Of a DNA stretch of 46,189 nucleotides, positions 14,150-23,027 are shown one piece after another. Position 1 is the stretch's first letter; each line of letters starts with the position of its first letter. The DNA is taken from the NCBI GenBank assembly GCA_017399065.1, contig JAFQEL010000036.1, forward strand, positions 1-46,189, read 5' to 3'. The notes under the pieces are model-generated. The model worked only from the letters and a program-made list of their open reading frames with translations. It was not told the origin of the DNA and made no database searches. The stretch is from Clostridia bacterium (GTDB taxonomy: Bacteria; Bacillota; Clostridia; Oscillospirales; Acutalibacteraceae). A program made the position numbers and the translations under genes.

Positions 14150-14521
14150 TTACTTAAGCTCAACCTTTGCGCCGACTTCTTCAAGCTTAGCCTTGATAGC
14201 CTCAGCGTCTTCCTTGGAAGCTGCTTCCTTAACAGCCTTGGGAGCGCCGTCAACAACAGCCTTTGCCTCAGCAAGACCAAGACCTGTGATCTCACGAACA
14301 ACCTTGATAACCTTGATCTTCTCTGCGCCAACCTCTGCAAGGATAACGTCGAACTCTGTCTTCTCTTCTGCTGCTGCAGCTGCCTCTGCGGGAGCTGCTA
14401 CTGCAACTGCTGCTGCAGCGGATACGCCGAACTCTTCCTCAACAGCGTGTACAAGCTCGGAGAGCTCGAGAACTGTGAGGCCCTTAAGTGTTTCAATGAT
14501 AGAAGTAATCTTCTCTGACAT
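14150..14521 (-). CDS. rplL: 50S ribosomal protein L7/L12
   Basis: 123 residues. The N-terminal dimerisation domain ([22 protein letters not shown]) is followed by the Ala-rich hinge ([20 protein letters not shown]) and the globular C-terminal domain with [20 protein letters not shown] and the terminal [12 protein letters not shown]. Forms the ribosomal stalk on L10 and recruits translation GTPases. The ATG is preceded by GGAGG. It lies 53 bp downstream of rplJ and ends at the terminator 14099-14131; rpoB does not follow. Confidence 0.97.
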   Translation of the reverse strand: MSEKITSIIETLKGLTVLELSELVHAVEEEFGVSAAAAVAVAAPAEAAAAAEEKTEFDVILAEVGAEKIKVIKVVREITGLGLAEAKAVVDGAPKAVKEAASKEDAEAIKAKLEEVGAKVELK

Positions 14522-14574
14522 GGTATTTAACCTCCGTTAACAAATTTAATAATTAGTTTTTGTTTTTTTACAGA

Positions 14575-15099
14575 TTAAGCTTCTGCGGGAGCTTCCTCAG
14601 CAGGAGCACCGTCCTTATCGACGATAGCCTGAATAGCACGTGCGAAAGCTGAGATGGGAGCATTGAAAGCGTTGCAAACTGTAGCGAGAAGGATTTCTCT
14701 GCTGGGAAGCTTTGCAAGGCTGTCAATCTTGTCGAGGCTGATGATCTCCTTATCGAGATAACCGCTCTTAACTTCGAAAGTTTTGCTTGTGCTTGCATAC
14801 TTGGAAAGGATACGTGCGGCTGCGACATAGTCGTCAGCACTTGTTGCGAGAGCTGTTGTACCGTTGAGAACTTCCTCGGGGATAGCAATCTCAGCTTCCT
14901 GAGCTGCGAGCTTGAGGAGAGTGTTCTTAACAACTGTGTACTTAACGTTAGCCTCTCTGAGTTCCTTACGGAGCTTGGTGTCGTCTGCAACGGAAATACC
15001 GCTGTAGTTTACGATAACACCTGCACAAGAATTCTTAAGTTCTTCGGCGAGTGCAGCGACTGCCTGCTTCTTTTGTTCAAGAACTGCTGCGCTTGGCAT
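14575..15099 (-). CDS. rplJ: 50S ribosomal protein L10
   Basis: 174 residues starting MPSAAVLEQKKQAVAAL at ATG 15099, placed by GGAGG 10 nt upstream; a longer frame to 15147 would begin inside the leader terminator and is rejected. YSGISVADDTKLRKELRE and VVKNTLLKLA match the rRNA-binding domain; the C-terminal helices that bind L7/L12 dimers end in an acidic Ala/Glu tail (GAPAEEAPAEA). Controlled by the L10 leader upstream. Confidence 0.95.
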   Translation of the reverse strand: MPSAAVLEQKKQAVAALAEELKNSCAGVIVNYSGISVADDTKLRKELREANVKYTVVKNTLLKLAAQEAEIAIPEEVLNGTTALATSADDYVAAARILSKYASTSKTFEVKSGYLDKEIISLDKIDSLAKLPSREILLATVCNAFNAPISAFARAIQAIVDKDGAPAEEAPAEA

Positions 15100-15124
15100 T
15101 GTGGATTCACCTCCGAAAAATATA

Positions 15125-15265
15125 AATATCAAAAAAGCTCTGCCCACCGATTGGAGGACAGAGCTGTAGAAAACAACAGAAAAATTGTTTTGTTAGCTTC
15201 ATCCTCGGCAGGTGGTGTGAAACCTTTATGCAGTTTAACTGCGCCTGCTGTCTTTGGAACAGCTT
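15125..15265 (-). ncRNA. L10 leader (autoregulatory mRNA structure with attenuator)
   Basis: Read on the minus strand, the untranslated region has the conserved Gram-positive L10-leader phrases AAAGACAGCAGGCGC and CACCTGCCGAGG, with an intervening GCAGTTAAACTGC hairpin. It ends in an intrinsic terminator (AGCTCTGTCC / GGGCAGAGCT followed by TTTTTT, about 15131-15166). In this class, free L10 or L10-L12 binds the leader and promotes termination. Confidence 0.85.
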
Positions 15266-15269
15266 GACT

Positions 15270-15298
15270 ATAATATCATATAGTCAACACTTTGTCAA
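15270..15298 (-). promoter_or_regulatory. Promoter of rplJ-rplL
   Basis: Minus-strand TTGACA (15293-15298), 17-bp spacer, TATTAT (15270-15275), immediately upstream of the L10 leader. It lies just behind the rplA stop. Confidence 0.8.
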
Positions 15299-15311
15299 GT
15301 GTTTTTTAAAA

Positions 15312-16004
15312 TTAGCCAACCTTTGTGGGGTTGATACGGATGCCGGGGCCCATTGTTGAAGCGACAACGCAGGAACGGATGTACTGACCCTTTGTTGCAG
15401 CGGGCTTAGCCTTGATAACAGCATCGAGAAGTGTGTTGAAGTTCTCAGCAAGCTTCTCTGTGCCGAATGATGCCTTGCCGATGGGGCAGTGCATAATGTT
15501 TGTTTTGTCGAGTCTGTACTCGATCTTACCTGCCTTAGCTTCTTCAACAGCCTTGGCGACGTCGGGTGTAACTGTGCCTGCCTTGGGGCTGGGCATAAGA
15601 CCACGGGGACCGAGGACCTTACCGAGACGACCAACGAGACCCATCATGTTGGGAGCTGCGATACATACGTCGAAATCCATAAAGCCTTCGCCCTGGATTC
15701 TTGCAACGAGATCTTCTGCACCGACGATCTCTGCGCCTGCTGCTGCAGCTGCGTCTGCGTCTGCACCCTTTGCGAATACAGCGACGCGAACGCTCTTACC
15801 TGTACCGTTGGGAAGGACTACAGCACCTCTGACCTGCTGGTCAGCGTGACGTGAGTCAACACCGAGACGGATGTGTACTTCGACTGTTTCGTCGAATTTA
15901 GCTGTTGCTGACTTGATAGCGAGCTCAAGAGCCTCTTCGGGATCGTAGAGCTTTGTTCTGTCAACAAGCTTTGCACTTTCAATATACTTTTTACCGTGTT
16001 TCAT
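15312..16004 (-). CDS. rplA: 50S ribosomal protein L1
   Basis: 230 residues, full length for the family. [25 protein letters not shown] at the start and the signature [21 protein letters not shown]-type segment near 128-148 (here split for length) plus a C-terminal [19 protein letters not shown] identify L1. It binds 23S rRNA at the L1 stalk and can repress its own mRNA. ATG 16004 follows GGGAGG; 19 bp downstream of rplK. Confidence 0.97.
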   Translation of the reverse strand: MKHGKKYIESAKLVDRTKLYDPEEALELAIKSATAKFDETVEVHIRLGVDSRHADQQVRGAVVLPNGTGKSVRVAVFAKGADADAAAAAGAEIVGAEDLVARIQGEGFMDFDVCIAAPNMMGLVGRLGKVLGPRGLMPSPKAGTVTPDVAKAVEEAKAGKIEYRLDKTNIMHCPIGKASFGTEKLAENFNTLLDAVIKAKPAATKGQYIRSCVVASTMGPGIRINPTKVG

Positions 16005-16023
16005 TATTCAAACCTCCCGAGCA

Positions 16024-16449
16024 TTAATCAACGACAGTGACGCCCATGCTGCGAGCTGTACCGGCTATCATACTCATAGCTGTTTCGATTGTTGCAGCGT
16101 TAAGGTCGGGCATCTTCTGCTCGGCGATTTTTCTGATCTGTTCTGTTGTGATTGTTGCAACCTTTGTCTTGTTCGGAACGCCCGAACCGCTCTCGATACC
16201 GCAAGCCTTCTTGATAAGAACAGCAGCGGGGGGAGTCTTGGTTACGAAGCTGAATGTGTGATCAGCGTAAACAGTGATAACGACAGGGATAATAAGACCC
16301 ATATCGTTCTTTGTCCTCTCGTTGAACTCCTTGGTGAAAGACATGATGTTAAGACCATGCTGACCAAGTGCGGGACCAACGGGCGGAGCCGGTGTTGCTT
16401 TACCGGCGGGGATCTGCAGCTTTACAAAGCCGACTACCTTCTGAGCCAT
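16024..16449 (-). CDS. rplK: 50S ribosomal protein L11
   Basis: 141 residues from ATG 16449 ([20 protein letters not shown]), the standard length; GGAGG lies 7-11 nt upstream. A longer frame to 16527 runs into the structured leader and is rejected. [17 protein letters not shown] and the C-terminal TARSMGVTV are conserved. It forms the GTPase-associated centre with 23S rRNA. Confidence 0.97.
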   Translation of the reverse strand: MAQKVVGFVKLQIPAGKATPAPPVGPALGQHGLNIMSFTKEFNERTKNDMGLIIPVVITVYADHTFSFVTKTPPAAVLIKKACGIESGSGVPNKTKVATITTEQIRKIAEQKMPDLNAATIETAMSMIAGTARSMGVTVVD

Positions 16450-16469
16450 TAGTTTGCACCTCCAAAATT

Positions 16470-16548
16470 GTGGTTGAGCGGAGCACTGAGAAAGATTTTG
16501 CTCCTCCCACGGGACATAAAGCCCCATAACACGGGTAATAACCCGGAG
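16470..16548 (-). ncRNA. Structured leader between nusG and rplK
   Basis: On the minus strand GTGG (16510-16507) pairs with CCAC (16473-16470) around an inner GGAGCA / TGCTCC hairpin (16504-16499 with 16485-16480), with a second small hairpin CGGGTTATTACCCG just upstream. A GTGGGAGG...CCAC element before rplK is common in Firmicutes and is thought to be an L1/L11 regulatory site; here that role is inference. Confidence 0.5.
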
Positions 16549-16561
16549 TTACCTAAATAAA

Positions 16562-17122
16562 TCAGTCTGTGACAGGCTCGACCTGGTCAAGCTCAAGCTC
16601 AACAAGAGTCTCTCTGCCAAAGAATGCGGAAACGGTAACCTTGACCATATTGTTTTCAAGGTCGATTTCCTGTACTACGCCGCTGAAGCCGTCCATAATG
16701 CCGTCCATAATGTTGACTGTGTCGCCAACCTCATAGCTGACTTCAATAGAGCGCTTTTCAACGCCGAGCTTGAGAACTTCCTCTTCCTTGAGGGGAACAG
16801 GCTTGCTCTCGGGACCGACAAAGCCCGTAACACCACGGGTATTGCGGATAACATACCAGGTTTCGTCACTCATTTTGGGCTGGTCATCCTCGTCGTAGTT
16901 AACGGCAAGCTTGACAAGCACGTAACCGGGGAAAAGCTTGCGCTCAACCTCGTGAGTGCTCTGGTCCTCACGTATCTCAGTGACAATTTCTGTCGGAATG
17001 GATACATCGAGGATGCTTTCCTGCATACTGCGGTTTTCAACAATTTTACGGATACTGTCGGCTACTTTGTTTTCATAGCCTGAATAGGTATGGATCGCAT
17101 ACCACTTTGCATCATCAGCCAT
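16562..17122 (-). CDS. nusG: Transcription termination/antitermination factor NusG
   Basis: 186 residues. WYAIHTYSGYENKVADSI near the start is the NGN domain; KLFPGYVLVKLAV near 62-74 and WYVIRNTRGVTGFVG near 86-100 follow; the KOW domain contains GDTVNIMDGIMDGFSGVVQE near 128-147. It binds RNA polymerase beta' and couples to ribosomal S10. ATG 17122 follows TTGGAGG. It is 27 bp downstream of secE. Confidence 0.97.
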   Translation of the reverse strand: MADDAKWYAIHTYSGYENKVADSIRKIVENRSMQESILDVSIPTEIVTEIREDQSTHEVERKLFPGYVLVKLAVNYDEDDQPKMSDETWYVIRNTRGVTGFVGPESKPVPLKEEEVLKLGVEKRSIEVSYEVGDTVNIMDGIMDGFSGVVQEIDLENNMVKVTVSAFFGRETLVELELDQVEPVTD

Positions 17123-17149
17123 TGTTATCCTCCAAGAAGCAGGTTGAAT

Positions 17150-17584
17150 TTACTGTGCGACAGCAGATGTGGCTTCAGCGACAGTGGTTGCAACTGTTGT
17201 TGCTGCTGTTGTTGAAGGAACTGTTGTTGCTACTGCGGATGCTACAGTTGTAGCAGCCTCACCTGTAGTAGCTTCGGTCGCACCGATTTCAATACCGAGG
17301 AGAGCATTCATACCCTCTGAAAGACCAAAGTCAATGAGCCAGATAGCTGCACCGACAATAAGAACTACTGCAAGAACGATACCGGTGTTCTTGAGAACAG
17401 TCTTGGCACTGGGCCAAACGATCTTCTTGTTTTCACCCTTAAGGTCTTTGAAGAACTTAGCGACAGCTTTTGCTGCACGAACAAATATGTTCGGTTTGCC
17501 GTCGTTCTTAGCGGACTTCTTCTTTGAGGCTTTTTCGGCATCGGCAACCTTCTTTGCTGCCTCGGAGTTCTGATCCTTTGCCAT
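17150..17584 (-). CDS. secE: Preprotein translocase subunit SecE with a long Ala/Thr/Val-rich tail
   Basis: 144 residues. A Lys-rich N-terminus leads to AVAKFFKDLKGENKKIVWPS, the SecE amphipathic helix motif, then one membrane segment (TGIVLAVVLIVGAAIWLIDFG) and a short hinge. Gram-positive SecE normally stops soon after the membrane segment; here about 45 extra residues made almost only of Ala, Thr, Val, Glu and Ser follow, which by topology would be outside the cell. The position between rpmG and nusG is canonical. SecE clamps SecY in the export channel. Confidence 0.93.
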   Translation of the reverse strand: MAKDQNSEAAKKVADAEKASKKKSAKNDGKPNIFVRAAKAVAKFFKDLKGENKKIVWPSAKTVLKNTGIVLAVVLIVGAAIWLIDFGLSEGMNALLGIEIGATEATTGEAATTVASAVATTVPSTTAATTVATTVAEATSAVAQ

Positions 17585-17600
17585 TTTCTTAACCTCCCGC

Positions 17601-17762
17601 TTATTTTGTTTCCTTGTGGAGAGTATGTTTCTTGCAGAATCTGCAGTACTTGTTCATCTCCAGCTTTTCAGGTGTGTTCTTCTTGTTTTTCATTGTGTTG
17701 TAGTTGCGCTGTTTGCACTCAGTGCAGGAGAGAGTAACTCTTACTCTTGCGTCTCCGGCCAT
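17601..17762 (-). CDS. rpmG: 50S ribosomal protein L33
   Basis: 53 residues read from the minus strand, starting [20 protein letters not shown] and ending [10 protein letters not shown]. Two CxxC pairs (Cys13/16, Cys40/43) make it the zinc-binding form. It precedes secE by 16 bp, the usual order in Firmicutes. ATG 17762 follows GGAGG. Confidence 0.96.
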   Translation of the reverse strand: MAGDARVRVTLSCTECKQRNYNTMKNKKNTPEKLEMNKYCRFCKKHTLHKETK

Positions 17763-17819
17763 AATTCGGCACCTCCATTTTTTAAATTGCCTCCCTCAAA
17801 AGAAGGGTACAAAAAAATA

Positions 17820-17863
17820 ACCCTCTTACAGAGGTACAGCGAGTATACCATAAATAAGAGGGT
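17820..17863 (-). terminator. Terminator-like hairpin overlapping the rpmG promoter
   Basis: On the minus strand ACCCTCTTA (17863-17855) pairs with TAAGAGGGT (17828-17820), then TATTTTTTT. It lies downstream of the dockerin gene (ends 17972) and could terminate it, yet its loop contains the -10 box of the rpmG promoter. Confidence 0.55.
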
Positions 17864-17871
17864 CAGGTCAA
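17842..17871 (-). promoter_or_regulatory. Promoter of the rpmG-secE-nusG-rplK-rplA block
   Basis: Minus-strand TTGACC (17866-17871), 18-bp spacer, TATACT (17842-17847). Confidence 0.7.
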
Positions 17872-17971
17872 GCGTTTTTTGATTTTTTTATCTGTTTTGG
17901 AATGTTGCACAATATGTTGTGTTTCAAGGTGCGATGCCTCATACACAACTGTCAAAAAGCACACAAAACTA

Positions 17972-18286
17972 TCAGATTATGATGTCATCGCCTTCTTCAG
18001 AGCCTACATTGCCAAGGTCGGATATGCTGCCGGAGATATAAAGAAGGATGCGCAGAGCATCTACGGAATTGATCTTGCCGTCATAGGTTACGTCTGCAAG
18101 CTTTACCTGTGCGGCAGTAAGAGTGTCGGTTCCGGAAGAAGCACGGAGCACAAGTAAAGCGTCCTCGGCAGTTACTTGGCCATCGAGGTCAACGTCGCCG
18201 TGAACGTCGGATGCACCGCATACGAAGAAACCTGCGGTAAGACAGCAAACAAGTAATATTGAAATAAGAATAAACGGACGTTTCAT
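17972..18286 (-). CDS. Small secreted dockerin type I protein
   Basis: 104 residues. Residues 1-25 are a signal peptide (KRPFILISILLVCCLTAGFF). The rest is one dockerin module of about 57 residues: two EF-hand-like calcium loops, DVDLDGQVTAEDALLVLR and DVTYDGKINSVDALRILL, joined by a linker, then a short acidic tail. Dockerins plug enzymes into cohesin scaffolds; here there is no catalytic partner at all, so the protein may cap or adapt a scaffold. ATG 18286 follows GGAGG. A TATAAT-like -10 (18321-18326) lies upstream on the minus strand. Confidence 0.85.
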   Translation of the reverse strand: MKRPFILISILLVCCLTAGFFVCGASDVHGDVDLDGQVTAEDALLVLRASSGTDTLTAAQVKLADVTYDGKINSVDALRILLYISGSISDLGNVGSEEGDDIII

Positions 18287-18460
18287 AGCGAGTACCTCCG
18301 GATAAAACGTGATTTAATTTATTATATCATATTCCTGCGTTTATGGCTATACCTATTTTTTACAATGTTAGTATTGGATATTTATGCATATTTGACACTA
18401 TATAATCAATATTTATATAATTAAATTTATTAATAACATATGAAAAATGCATATAAAAAC

Positions 18461-18489
18461 TTGACACGGACAATCAAAAGTTATAATAT
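18461..18489 (+). promoter_or_regulatory. Promoter of rny
   Basis: TTGACA (18461-18466), 17-bp spacer, TAATAT (18484-18489), overlapping a TATAAT at 18482. The leader of about 160 nt to the start codon shows nothing else I can support. Confidence 0.6.
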
Positions 18490-18653
18490 ACAATGTATAG
18501 TGTGTAAATGTGGGTGTATATGCTTCTGCACCAATTTACAGTACTATTCACGGCGAAACACAAGCTGATATTTACTGCTTTCTCCGTGACCTATGCTTTA
18601 TAATCTTTTATTCATTTATTGAAAAAATTTTTAAGGAGGTGCAAATTCAAAAA

Positions 18654-20210
18654 ATGATAAAAATAGGTTTAGCAATCGCATTGATTGTTGCCGCTGCTGT
18701 TGTTGCAGGCGTTGTCTGCTTCATCCTTGGCGGTATACATAGACGCAAGGTCGCCGAGGCTGAAATAGGCTCGGCAAGCCAGGAAGCGGAGCGTATAATC
18801 AACAACGCTATCGCCCAGGCGGAATCTAAAAAGAAAGAAGCAATTCTTGAAGCAAAGGATGCTATTCACAAAGAGCGCACAGCTACCGAGCAGGAGCTCA
18901 GAGAAAGGCGCTCCGAGGTTCAGAAACAGGAGAGAAGAATCATGCAGCGCGAGGAGCTGCTTGATAAGAAGTCCGATAACCTCGAAAAGAAAGACGAGAT
19001 ACTCAACGGAAAAATCAAAGCTGCTGATGCAAAGCTTGATGAAATTGAAGCTATTAAGCGCAGTCAGTTTGAAATGCTTGAGCGTATCTCAAACTATACC
19101 AAAGAGCAGGCAAGAGATTACCTTCTCAAATCACTTGAAGATGATCTCTCAAGAGAAAAGGCTCTCAAACTTCTTGAGTATGAGCAGGCTCTTCGTGAAG
19201 AGTCTGATGCAATGGCACGTGAAGTTGTTGCAACAGCTATCCAGCGCTGTGCTGCAGAGCAGGTTTCCGAGGCTACTGTTTCTGTTGTAGCTTTGCCCAA
19301 CGATGAGATGAAGGGTAGAATCATCGGCCGTGAGGGTCGTAATATCCGTACACTCGAAACAATTACAGGTGTTGACCTCATTATCGACGATACACCCGAA
19401 GCAATCACACTTTCTTGCTTTGATCCTGTTCGCCGTGAAGAGGCAAGACTTACACTTGAGAAGCTTATCTCTGACGGCAGAATTCATCCTGCTCGTATCG
19501 AGGAGATGCACGATAAGGCTGTCAAAGAGGTTGAGCATTCTGTTAAGCAGGCAGGTGAGAGAGCGGTTCTCGATGCTGGTCTCAACGGTATCCATCCTGA
19601 GCTTGTCAAGATTCTCGGCCGTCTGAAGTACCGTACCAGCTACGGTCAGAACGTACTTGACCATTCACTTGAGGTTTCTTATATTGCAGGTCTTATGGCT
19701 GCTGAAATCGGTGCAGATGTCAAACTTGCAAAGCGTGCAGGTCTTCTTCACGATATCGGTAAGGCTCTCGACCATTCTCTCGACGGCTCTCATATCGAGC
19801 TTGGTGTTGAGTACGCACGTAAGTATAAGGAAAACGAAAAAGTTGTTCACGCTATTCACGCTCACCACGGTGATATTGAGGCTAAGACTATCGTTGCCTG
19901 CCTTGTTCAGGCTGCTGATGCTATCTCTGCTGCTCGTCCCGGTGCAAGACGTGAAAACGTACAGAACTATATCAAACGTCTTGAGAAACTTGAGGAGATT
20001 TCAAAATCCTTCGAGGGTGTTGAGAATTCCTTTGCTATCCAGGCAGGCCGTGAGGTTCGTATCATGGTTAAGCCCGATGTTATCACAGACGATAAGATGG
20101 TTCTTCTTGCACGTGATATTGTCAAGAAGATCGAAGAGGAGCTTGAGTATCCCGGTCAGATCAAGGTCAATATCATCCGCGAAAACCGTGCAACAGACTA
20201 CGCAAAATAA
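18654..20210 (+). CDS. rny: Ribonuclease Y
   Basis: 518 residues, the family length. Start ATG 18654 ([17 protein letters not shown]) gives the expected N-terminal membrane anchor; AAGGAGG (18633-18639) is somewhat far at 14 nt, while the in-frame GTG at 18639 overlaps it. A long coiled coil (about 35-195) is followed by the KH domain with [15 protein letters not shown] near 220-234 and the HD domain with [11 protein letters not shown] near 365-375 and HAHHGD near 405. This endonuclease starts mRNA decay at the membrane. A terminator hairpin follows. Confidence 0.96.
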   Translation: MIKIGLAIALIVAAAVVAGVVCFILGGIHRRKVAEAEIGSASQEAERIINNAIAQAESKKKEAILEAKDAIHKERTATEQELRERRSEVQKQERRIMQREELLDKKSDNLEKKDEILNGKIKAADAKLDEIEAIKRSQFEMLERISNYTKEQARDYLLKSLEDDLSREKALKLLEYEQALREESDAMAREVVATAIQRCAAEQVSEATVSVVALPNDEMKGRIIGREGRNIRTLETITGVDLIIDDTPEAITLSCFDPVRREEARLTLEKLISDGRIHPARIEEMHDKAVKEVEHSVKQAGERAVLDAGLNGIHPELVKILGRLKYRTSYGQNVLDHSLEVSYIAGLMAAEIGADVKLAKRAGLLHDIGKALDHSLDGSHIELGVEYARKYKENEKVVHAIHAHHGDIEAKTIVACLVQAADAISAARPGARRENVQNYIKRLEKLEEISKSFEGVENSFAIQAGREVRIMVKPDVITDDKMVLLARDIVKKIEEELEYPGQIKVNIIRENRATDYAK

Positions 20211-20216
20211 ACAGAT

Positions 20217-20254
20217 TACAGGATGTACCTCGCAAGGGTATATCCTGTTTTTGT
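20217..20254 (+). terminator. Terminator of rny
   Basis: ACAGGATGTA / TATATCCTGT stem-loop followed by TTTTTGTTT. Confidence 0.75.
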
Positions 20255-20335
20255 TTCGTTATCACCTTGATTTATGTTATGCAAAATGCTATACTATATT
20301 ATTGTATTAATTATTAAAGGAAAGGGCATTTTTCG

Positions 20336-21550
20336 ATGCTTAAAAATCTTCTTAAAAAGCTCGGCGGAGATTTCATACTGAGTGTGAGTGCTGTTGTGAT
20401 TTTCAACGGTGTTATTCAGTTTTTGCTCAACCCTTATCTGACTGAGCAGCTCGGTGCGGAAAAATTCGGTACGGTTATTTACCTGATATCGCTCATATCG
20501 GTTGTCGGTGCATTCGGCCTTGCGGCAAACTACTCCCGTATGGTTGTTACTGCTAAAAGAGAATGCACAAACGGTGACTATAACCGCTATTTTCTGATTA
20601 TTGCAGGCATTGTGCTCGCTGTTTCGGCGGTCGGACTTGTTGCACTGAAGAATTTTGAACCGATGTATTTTATCGGTTATGCAGCGTTGATGTTTATGAC
20701 GATTCTGCGTTATTACGGCGATGTTGAGTACAGACTCAGCTGTAATTTCAAGGGGTATTTTGTCTTTTATCTGCTGATTGCCGTCGGCTATATTATCGGT
20801 ATTCTGCTGTTCAGATTTACAGGCTCGTGGGTTATCACGATGCTTATAGGCGAAGCTCTGGCGATACTTTTTGTCGGCCTCAAAGGTAAGATTTTCAAGC
20901 CGCCTTTCCTTAAAAAATCGGCAAATTATAAAGAAAACACAAAGTCTGTCTGGACCCTTGTGCCTGCAAACCTCGTGCAGACGGTCATACTCAATGCGGA
21001 CCGTATTCTGGTTATGTTTTTTGTCGGCTCGTACGATGTTACGGTGTTTTATGTGGCGACGCTTGTCGGTAAAATTGTCGCTCTCGTAACCGTGCCGCTT
21101 GAGGGCCTTGTAATAAGCTACCTCAATAAATATGAGGACAAGATTTCGTATAAGCTTTTCTTAGCCTTTACCGGTGGTGCGGCGGCACTTGCGGCTCTTA
21201 TGATTTGTGCAAGCACAGTTGCTTCTCATATATTTATTCCGTTTATGTATCCGGATGAAGTTTATCAGGCTGCATCGCCGTATTTTATAGTCGCAAACGC
21301 GGGTCAGGTGCTGTTTTTTATATCGACAGTGCTTATAACCTTTGTGCTTAAGATTTCGGGCGAAAACAGCCAGCTTGTAATGAATCTGATTTACCTTGTA
21401 ACCTTTGCCGCAGTCGTAATACCGTGTATTGCGATATGGGGTCTGTGGGGGCTTGCCTGGAGCGTTATGGGCGTAAATCTGATGCGGGTTGTACTCGTTT
21501 CTGTCTATGGTCTCATAAAGCTCAAAAAAAGACCTGCTGTGACCGATTAA
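20336..21550 (+). CDS. Oligosaccharide flippase (Wzx/MATE-like) membrane protein
   Basis: 404 residues with about 12 hydrophobic segments. The opening NPYLTEQLGAEKFGTVIYL is typical of polysaccharide transporters (PF01943 family), as is NADRILVMFFVGSYDVTVFY in the middle. It would move lipid-linked glycan units across the membrane. Start ATG 20336 follows GAAAGGG. Together with GtrA (23028) and the ligase-like protein (28180) it suggests cell-surface glycan assembly, although the genes are not adjacent. Confidence 0.8.
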   Translation: MLKNLLKKLGGDFILSVSAVVIFNGVIQFLLNPYLTEQLGAEKFGTVIYLISLISVVGAFGLAANYSRMVVTAKRECTNGDYNRYFLIIAGIVLAVSAVGLVALKNFEPMYFIGYAALMFMTILRYYGDVEYRLSCNFKGYFVFYLLIAVGYIIGILLFRFTGSWVITMLIGEALAILFVGLKGKIFKPPFLKKSANYKENTKSVWTLVPANLVQTVILNADRILVMFFVGSYDVTVFYVATLVGKIVALVTVPLEGLVISYLNKYEDKISYKLFLAFTGGAAALAALMICASTVASHIFIPFMYPDEVYQAASPYFIVANAGQVLFFISTVLITFVLKISGENSQLVMNLIYLVTFAAVVIPCIAIWGLWGLAWSVMGVNLMRVVLVSVYGLIKLKKRPAVTD

Positions 21551-21565
21551 ATTAGCTTTCAGCTA

Positions 21566-21595
21566 TTGCAAAAAACAGTTATTTTATATTATAAT
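21566..21595 (+). promoter_or_regulatory. Promoter of purF
   Basis: TTGCAA (21566-21571), 18-bp spacer, TATAAT (21590-21595) in an AT-rich gap. Confidence 0.6.
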
Positions 21596-21644
21596 ATATT
21601 ATTATAAATTTTTAAAACTTTTAATCCGAAAGGGAGTATACACA

Positions 21645-23006
21645 ATGCACGAGGAATGTGGAGTATTTGCCCTCTATGGCAACGGTTTTGTTGAGCACCC
21701 TGCCGAGTATGCTTATCTTGCTCTTTATGCGATGCAGCACAGAGGACAGCAGAGCTGCGGTATTGCAGTAAGCAACAGCGGTGTTATCGAATGTACAAAA
21801 GGTATGGGTCTTGCGGCTGATGTCTTTGATGAAGAAAAGCTTGAAAAGCTCAAGGGTGAGAACGTTATTGCTCACGCTCTCTATTCAACTGCAAAGACAT
21901 CCAATATTCAGGGGGCACAGCCCTTTGTAATGCGTTACGGCAAGGGCCGCCTTGCACTTGCACATAACGGCAGTCTTGTCAATTCAGATGAACTCCGCCG
22001 TGAGCTTTCGATGACAGGCGCTATGTTCCGTTCCAATTCCGATGCAGAAATAATGGCTCAGCTTATAGCTAAGGAGCGTCTTTTCACACACAGCGTTGAA
22101 GAGGCTGTTAAAAATGCTGTTCAGAAATTCAGAGGTGCTTACTCATTTGTCGTAATGAGTCCCCGCAAAATCGTTGCAGTGCGTGATCCATTCGGCTTCC
22201 GTCCGCTTACTGTAGGCATCACCAAAGAAGGCTGTTACGTTGTGGTATCCGAAACCTGTGCACTCAACGCACTCGGTGCTGAATTTGTCCGCGATGTCAA
22301 TCCCGGTGAAATTATTGTTATTGATGACGACGGTATGAGGACATACTATCAGAAGGAGAACTGCAAGAGAAGAATCTGTATTTTTGAATACATCTACTTT
22401 GCAAGACCCGACAGTGTTATGGACGGTGTATCGATCCACGGCTCACGTATTCAGGCAGGCCGCCTGCTTGCACGTCAGCATCCCGTTGATGCCGATATTG
22501 TTATCGGTGTTCCCGATTCGGGTCTGGATGCGGCTATAGGCTATGCACGAGAGAGCGGTATTGAGTACGGTATGGGCTTTGTCCGTAATAACTATGTCGG
22601 CAGAACATTCATCAAGCCTACTCAGGAGCAGCGTGCTTCTTCTGTCGGTATCAAGCTCAACGTACTCAGCGAAACAATAAAGGATAAAAAGGTTGTTATG
22701 GTAGACGACTCAATTGTCCGCGGTACAACCTGTGCCGATATTGTCCGTCTGCTCAAAAATGCAGGTGCAAAAGAAGTTCACGTAAGAATTTCTTCTCCGA
22801 CTCTTCACTACCCTTGCCTTTACGGTACGGATATTCCCACACGTGAGGAACTTACCTCAAACCGTCACTCGGTTGAGGAGCTTTGTGAGATTATCGGCGC
22901 AGATACACTCGGCTTCCTCGATAAGGATTCACTCGGTGAGCTTATAGGTGCCTGCGAAAAGACATACTGTGATGCCTGCTTTACAGGTGACTATCCTGAG
23001 AAATAA
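21645..23006 (+). CDS. purF: Amidophosphoribosyltransferase
   Basis: 453 residues. MHEECGVFALYG shows a four-residue propeptide before the N-terminal nucleophile Cys5. The Ntn glutaminase domain carries YAMQHRGQQSCGIA and AHNGSLVNSDELRREL; the transferase domain has the PRPP loop VVMVDDSIVRGTT near 345. Cys residues in CKRRICIFEY, YPCLYG and CDACFTG fit the Fe-S-cluster (Bacillus-type) enzyme. It makes phosphoribosylamine from PRPP and glutamine, the first step of purine synthesis. It is alone here, without other pur genes. AAAGGGAG precedes the ATG. Confidence 0.96.
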   Translation: MHEECGVFALYGNGFVEHPAEYAYLALYAMQHRGQQSCGIAVSNSGVIECTKGMGLAADVFDEEKLEKLKGENVIAHALYSTAKTSNIQGAQPFVMRYGKGRLALAHNGSLVNSDELRRELSMTGAMFRSNSDAEIMAQLIAKERLFTHSVEEAVKNAVQKFRGAYSFVVMSPRKIVAVRDPFGFRPLTVGITKEGCYVVVSETCALNALGAEFVRDVNPGEIIVIDDDGMRTYYQKENCKRRICIFEYIYFARPDSVMDGVSIHGSRIQAGRLLARQHPVDADIVIGVPDSGLDAAIGYARESGIEYGMGFVRNNYVGRTFIKPTQEQRASSVGIKLNVLSETIKDKKVVMVDDSIVRGTTCADIVRLLKNAGAKEVHVRISSPTLHYPCLYGTDIPTREELTSNRHSVEELCEIIGADTLGFLDKDSLGELIGACEKTYCDACFTGDYPEK

Positions 23007-23027
23007 TCAAGAGAGCTGGATAAAAAA

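Noticed and set aside
14135-14540. Long plus-strand frames opposite rplL, and similar frames opposite rplJ, rplA and secE
   Set aside because: They are antisense shadows of codon-biased ribosomal genes; their Ser/Ala/Cys-rich products and lack of ribosome binding sites argue against coding.
15131-15166. Protein extension of L10 starting MGRAFLIF
   Set aside because: This stretch is the attenuator hairpin of the L10 leader; the true start at 15099 has its own ribosome binding site.
18510-18653. N-terminal extension of RNase Y
   Set aside because: It would precede the membrane anchor, run through the promoter leader and lacks a ribosome binding site; the 518-residue form has the family length.
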